A stretch of DNA of 24,808 nt, from the NCBI GenBank assembly GCA_036897485.1, contig JAYMTF010001261.1, positions 1-24,808 on the forward strand. Direction: 5' to 3'. Positions within the stretch are counted from its first letter, which is position 1. Each line of letters begins with the position of its first letter. Shown here in pieces: positions 23,101-24,808 of the stretch. The translations under genes and the position numbers were made by a program. This stretch comes from Pelargonium nanum (taxonomy: Eukaryota > Streptophyta > Magnoliopsida > Geraniales > Geraniaceae). Under the pieces are notes generated by a model. It was not told the origin of the DNA and ran no database searches. It worked only from the letters and a program-made list of their open reading frames with translations.

Positions 23101-23789
23101 ATTCTTTCTATGCAGGTTAGAGAGAGATTCTTTGCCACTTTTCAATATGTTGAGAACAAGTTTCAAGGCTGAGATAGACAGGGAACCTTCATTCAATGAG
23201 GTATGCATTTATTTTTTTCTAATTAAAATGCCTGAAATTCATTAATCAGGTTGTGCAAGAATGCATCTGACCAAACAATATGTGAAACGAAGTATTAATG
23301 TAGCCGACTTGGTTTACACCAGTATGGTATTTGTTTATTGTTCAATGTTCTGATGGTGATGGCCCAACAAACTCCTAAGCTACATATAGTTTCTTATTGT
23401 CTTATGCAGCTATGCTTATCTTTGATACATGCACGGGTTGTAACACATAAGTCTTTGTTTTTCAGTTGCTAGATGATATTGCTGAGAAGTTCTATGGAGT
23501 ACGACGTAAAAATCCCCTCCAAGGGATGTTCGGTGACATCTTCAAGGTAATTATTTATTAGCTACGAATGATGTTTATGAGTTAGGAACCCACTTTACCC
23601 TTGTGAAATGTTAATTACTCTATCATGGCTTGCGGTGCCATTACAATACTTTTTATGTTCCTTCTTTTTATTGCTCTAAACTGATGGCTTCACTTTTGCT
23701 TAGTTTTGTTGGAGCAAAAGAAATGAAATATTTGCAGTAAAATAAAAATGAGTTGAAATGTTATGGTGCAGATGATGGGAGCTGAATAG
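17134..23789 (+). CDS. GET4: Golgi-to-ER traffic protein 4 homologue (GET4)
   Basis: Twelve exons join without a stop: 17134-17187, 17484-17563, 18324-18402, 18840-18921, 19238-19397, 20052-20142, 21016-21099, 21694-21740, 22896-23024, 23116-23200, 23466-23546 and 23772-23789. The product is 329 aa, close to human GET4 (327). Landmarks are [20 protein letters not shown] (about 29-48), the [15 protein letters not shown] stretch (from about 99), [40 protein letters not shown] (about 191-210) and [18 protein letters not shown] close to the C-terminus. This is the all-helical GET4 (DUF410) fold. Yeast and animal GET4 is cytosolic and binds GET5/UBL4A, bridging the chaperone SGT2/SGTA and the GET3 ATPase, so that tail-anchored proteins reach the ER membrane. 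Key motifs are intact. The last exon codes only five residues (MMGAE). Several introns carry repeat insertions, listed separately. Confidence 0.96.
17738..18009. mobile_element. Tourist/PIF-like MITE in GET4 intron 2
   Basis: The left end GGTGTGTTTGGGAA and the reversed right end GGTTGCGTTTGGGAA form terminal inverted repeats. TAA lies on both sides (17735-17737 and 18010-18012), the usual 3-bp target site of PIF/Harbinger relatives; a 4-bp TAAT reading also fits. The inside is full of ATTTGAAAT and ATTTGGATT words in both orientations and can fold on itself. It has no coding capacity. Confidence 0.65.
19027..19082. mobile_element. Minimal poly(T) retroposition scar in GET4 intron 4
   Basis: A 17-bp direct repeat GCTAGTTCAGGAAACTT stands at 19027-19043 and 19066-19082. 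Between the copies are only a T run and GAAATA (22 bp). A long target-site duplication around a homopolymer is what target-primed reverse transcription leaves. Read on the minus strand it is a poly(A) tail with almost nothing else, a very short LINE- or SINE-driven insertion. Confidence 0.65.
19509..19590 (+). mobile_element. 5'-truncated SINE with 18-bp target-site duplication, GET4 intron 5
   Basis: The exact 18-bp repeat ATATCTAAATCTATGATT is at 19509-19526 and 19573-19590. The 46 bp between (19527-19572) contain GGTGGGAGCCCCATGCATTA followed by GGCTGCCCTTTTCTTTT. That resembles the 3' end of plant SINEs (GGTGGGAGCC...GGGCTGCCCTTTT). The tRNA-like head is missing, so only the tail was copied. 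The perfect duplication suggests a fairly young insertion. Confidence 0.75.
20325..20745. repeat. Repeat-like insertion with CGATTCCCGATT words, GET4 intron 6
   Basis: TTGTTAA occurs at 20318-20324 and 20746-20752, a possible target-site duplication of about 7 bp. Near both ends the words GATTCCCGATT, CGATTCAC and TCCCGATTTG recur. The central part is AT-rich. I could not match clear terminal inverted repeats. A non-autonomous DNA element is the best guess; the family is unknown. Confidence 0.4.
21147..21405. mobile_element. Stowaway-like MITE in GET4 intron 7
   Basis: Left end CTACCTTCGTTTCATAATAA and reversed right end CTATCTCTGTTTCATAATAA are close copies, and similarity goes on through GTGT-GTTTTAGA. 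This is the typical CTCCCTCCGTTTCATAATAAGT-type end of Stowaway elements (Tc1/Mariner). TA follows the right end; the left flank has CA, so the TA duplication has decayed. The length of 259 bp and AT-rich core fit the class. Confidence 0.85.
21790..22640. repeat. Probable composite repeat insertion in GET4 intron 8
   Basis: Intron 8 (21741-22895) is far longer than expected and its middle differs in style from neighbouring introns. A hAT-like end, GGGTCCAAATTGCCAGC, lies at about 22520-22536 beside GGGTCGGATTCGGGT, like the pieces at 12391 and 16512. GTTGCAT and ATGCAAC form a 7-bp hairpin at 22471-22490. The rest (21790-22460) is unclassified; no domain is seen in any frame. Confidence 0.35.
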
Positions 23790-24010
23790 TGAGTGAAGTG
23801 ACAAAAAGTTCAATCTCTTGCAGCAGAATTGGTGGATCAAGTAATGATACTTTTGGCCCTTGGAATGGAGTAGTTGATTTATTTGAGATTGAGACTGCAG
23901 ATATGCCTGTAAAACTCTGCTTGTGATGGTTGTTTTGTTGTATCATTTCTGCCTGTAACTGGATTTTAGTTGTGAAATAAACTGCATCACATTCATTCCA
24001 ATAAAATAGA
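23790..24010 (+). other. GET4 3' UTR with poly(A) signals
   Basis: After the stop codon the sequence becomes T/G-rich. AATAAA occurs at 23976-23981 and 24000-24005. Either would suit a plant poly(A) site; the 3' end is probably just beyond 24005. Confidence 0.55.
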
Positions 24011-24047
24011 TAAGGATCTTTGTTTTGTCACACTCTCATAGTGAAGG

Positions 24048-24225
24048 AGAAAATGTTCCTCCATTCATTTCAAAATGACTGTTATGCATCTCTCTTTAAT
24101 CTTTGTTTCAAAATGAGTACATTAGTATTCTTTTAACAGTGCTGATGCAGCTACAACAACAAATATATCAAACTAATTGATTTATTTTTAACTTTTCTCG
24201 AATAGAAACAATAACGCTTATTTTG
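24048..24225. repeat. Worn Stowaway-like remnant
   Basis: CCTCCATTCATTTCAAAATG at the left, continuing ACTGTTAT, resembles the reversed right part TTTGTCCCAAAATAAGCGTT. Both recall Stowaway ends (CCTCCGTYCCAAAATAAGTG). No TA duplication could be placed and the match is loose, so the call is weak. Confidence 0.3.
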
Positions 24226-24303
24226 GGACAAAAGAATCTAAATAAAATTATAAATAATTACCGCGAAGTTGTAAACATAACATATATTACGTGGAAAGCA
24301 AGG

Positions 24304-24334
24304 AGTCTCAGCCAAGGTATTAGTGGCTGAAACT
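24304..24334. repeat. Hairpin with 11-bp arms, related to the 3919-3952 dyad
   Basis: AGTCTCAGCCA (24304-24314) pairs with TGGCTGAAACT (24324-24334) with one mismatch and a 9-bp loop. The core TCTCAGCCA...TGGCTGA is shared with the dyads at 3850-3952. From here to 24784 the spacer is AT-rich and no gene is seen. Confidence 0.5.
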
Positions 24335-24784
24335 CAGCAAGAAACAAAAGAAATTGAGCGTCCACAAATTCATTGAGGTGTGCATGAATGTTAATCGGTG
24401 AAGTGACATCACCTTATTGACATGACTAAGTCTCTACCACTTAAACTTTGGTATTCTTTTTTCTTTATCATATGAACTGATAAAAATAAAACATACGGAG
24501 TATATCATATAAGAAGCTGAAATATTTAAGATGCAAATGAAAAGACGTCCTAAAGAAGAATAACGGTAAAAATATTTGCATTAAATTTGTAGTCTAGCTT
24601 CTCTTAATATTCATGTCGCGTTTGTGTAGGCTTTACTTGACTGCTTTATTTATGAACAATGACCATCTTGAAACGGTAGCGTATTGTGTGCTAGAGTCGT
24701 CTTCTTCAGCAAAACCTCACTCCCTCATAGTCTTCAGGAGCGACCACTAGCTATGCTAAAATCTCGGCAAAACACAAATCCGCC

Positions 24785-24808
24785 ATGGACGCGCCTCCAT
24801 CACCAGAT
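24785..24808 (+). CDS. Possible N-terminus of a gene cut by the window edge
   Basis: The sequence turns GC-richer over the last 150 bases. An ATG in a good plant context (CGCCATGGAC) opens a frame MDAPPSPD that is still open at the edge. An Ala/Pro/Ser-rich start is common in plant proteins. Eight codons are too few to identify it. Confidence 0.35.

Overview
The window is nuclear DNA of a flowering plant, most likely a eudicot. It is AT-rich. Its genes are split by short GT-AG introns with T-rich acceptors and encode typical plant proteins, and MITE and SINE remnants lie in introns and spacers. I cannot fix the genus.

Layout. 1-2068: AT-rich spacer with repeat fragments and the promoter of gene 1. 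2069-3454 (+): a single-RRM RNA-binding protein of the ARP1/SEB4-like group, 6 exons, 257 aa. 3455-6003: a spacer with nested dyads, a GC-richer repeat-like block and a degenerate 19-bp tandem array. 6004-9687 (+): a Ser-rich plant protein of about 721 aa and unknown function, 9 exons, with a duplicated SLAWDSxFFTxxGVLDPDEL motif and a C-terminal KEN box. 10151-12079 (-): cytosolic ribosomal protein uS12 (RPS23), 4 exons, 142 aa. 12391-12657: a hAT-like MITE. 13772-14019 (-): an RCI2/PMP3 small membrane protein, 2 exons, 54 aa. 14911-15524 (-): a homologue of the mitochondrial ATP synthase assembly factor FMC1, 2 coding exons, 110 aa. 16512-16918: repeat DNA between divergent genes. 17134-23789 (+): GET4, 12 exons, 329 aa. 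Its introns hold at least five inserted or repeat-like pieces. 24785 to the edge (+): probable first eight codons of another gene.

I rebuilt the exons of the five known-family genes by hand. Phases join without stops and the products match family lengths. The genes are independent housekeeping or stress genes, not a cluster with a joint function. Two pairs are convergent or divergent: gene 2 and RPS23 converge, FMC1 and GET4 diverge. I found no new multi-gene system. The item most worth study is gene 2: an exon-duplicated motif, a KEN box, MSA-like promoter cores and one intron that is readable in frame.
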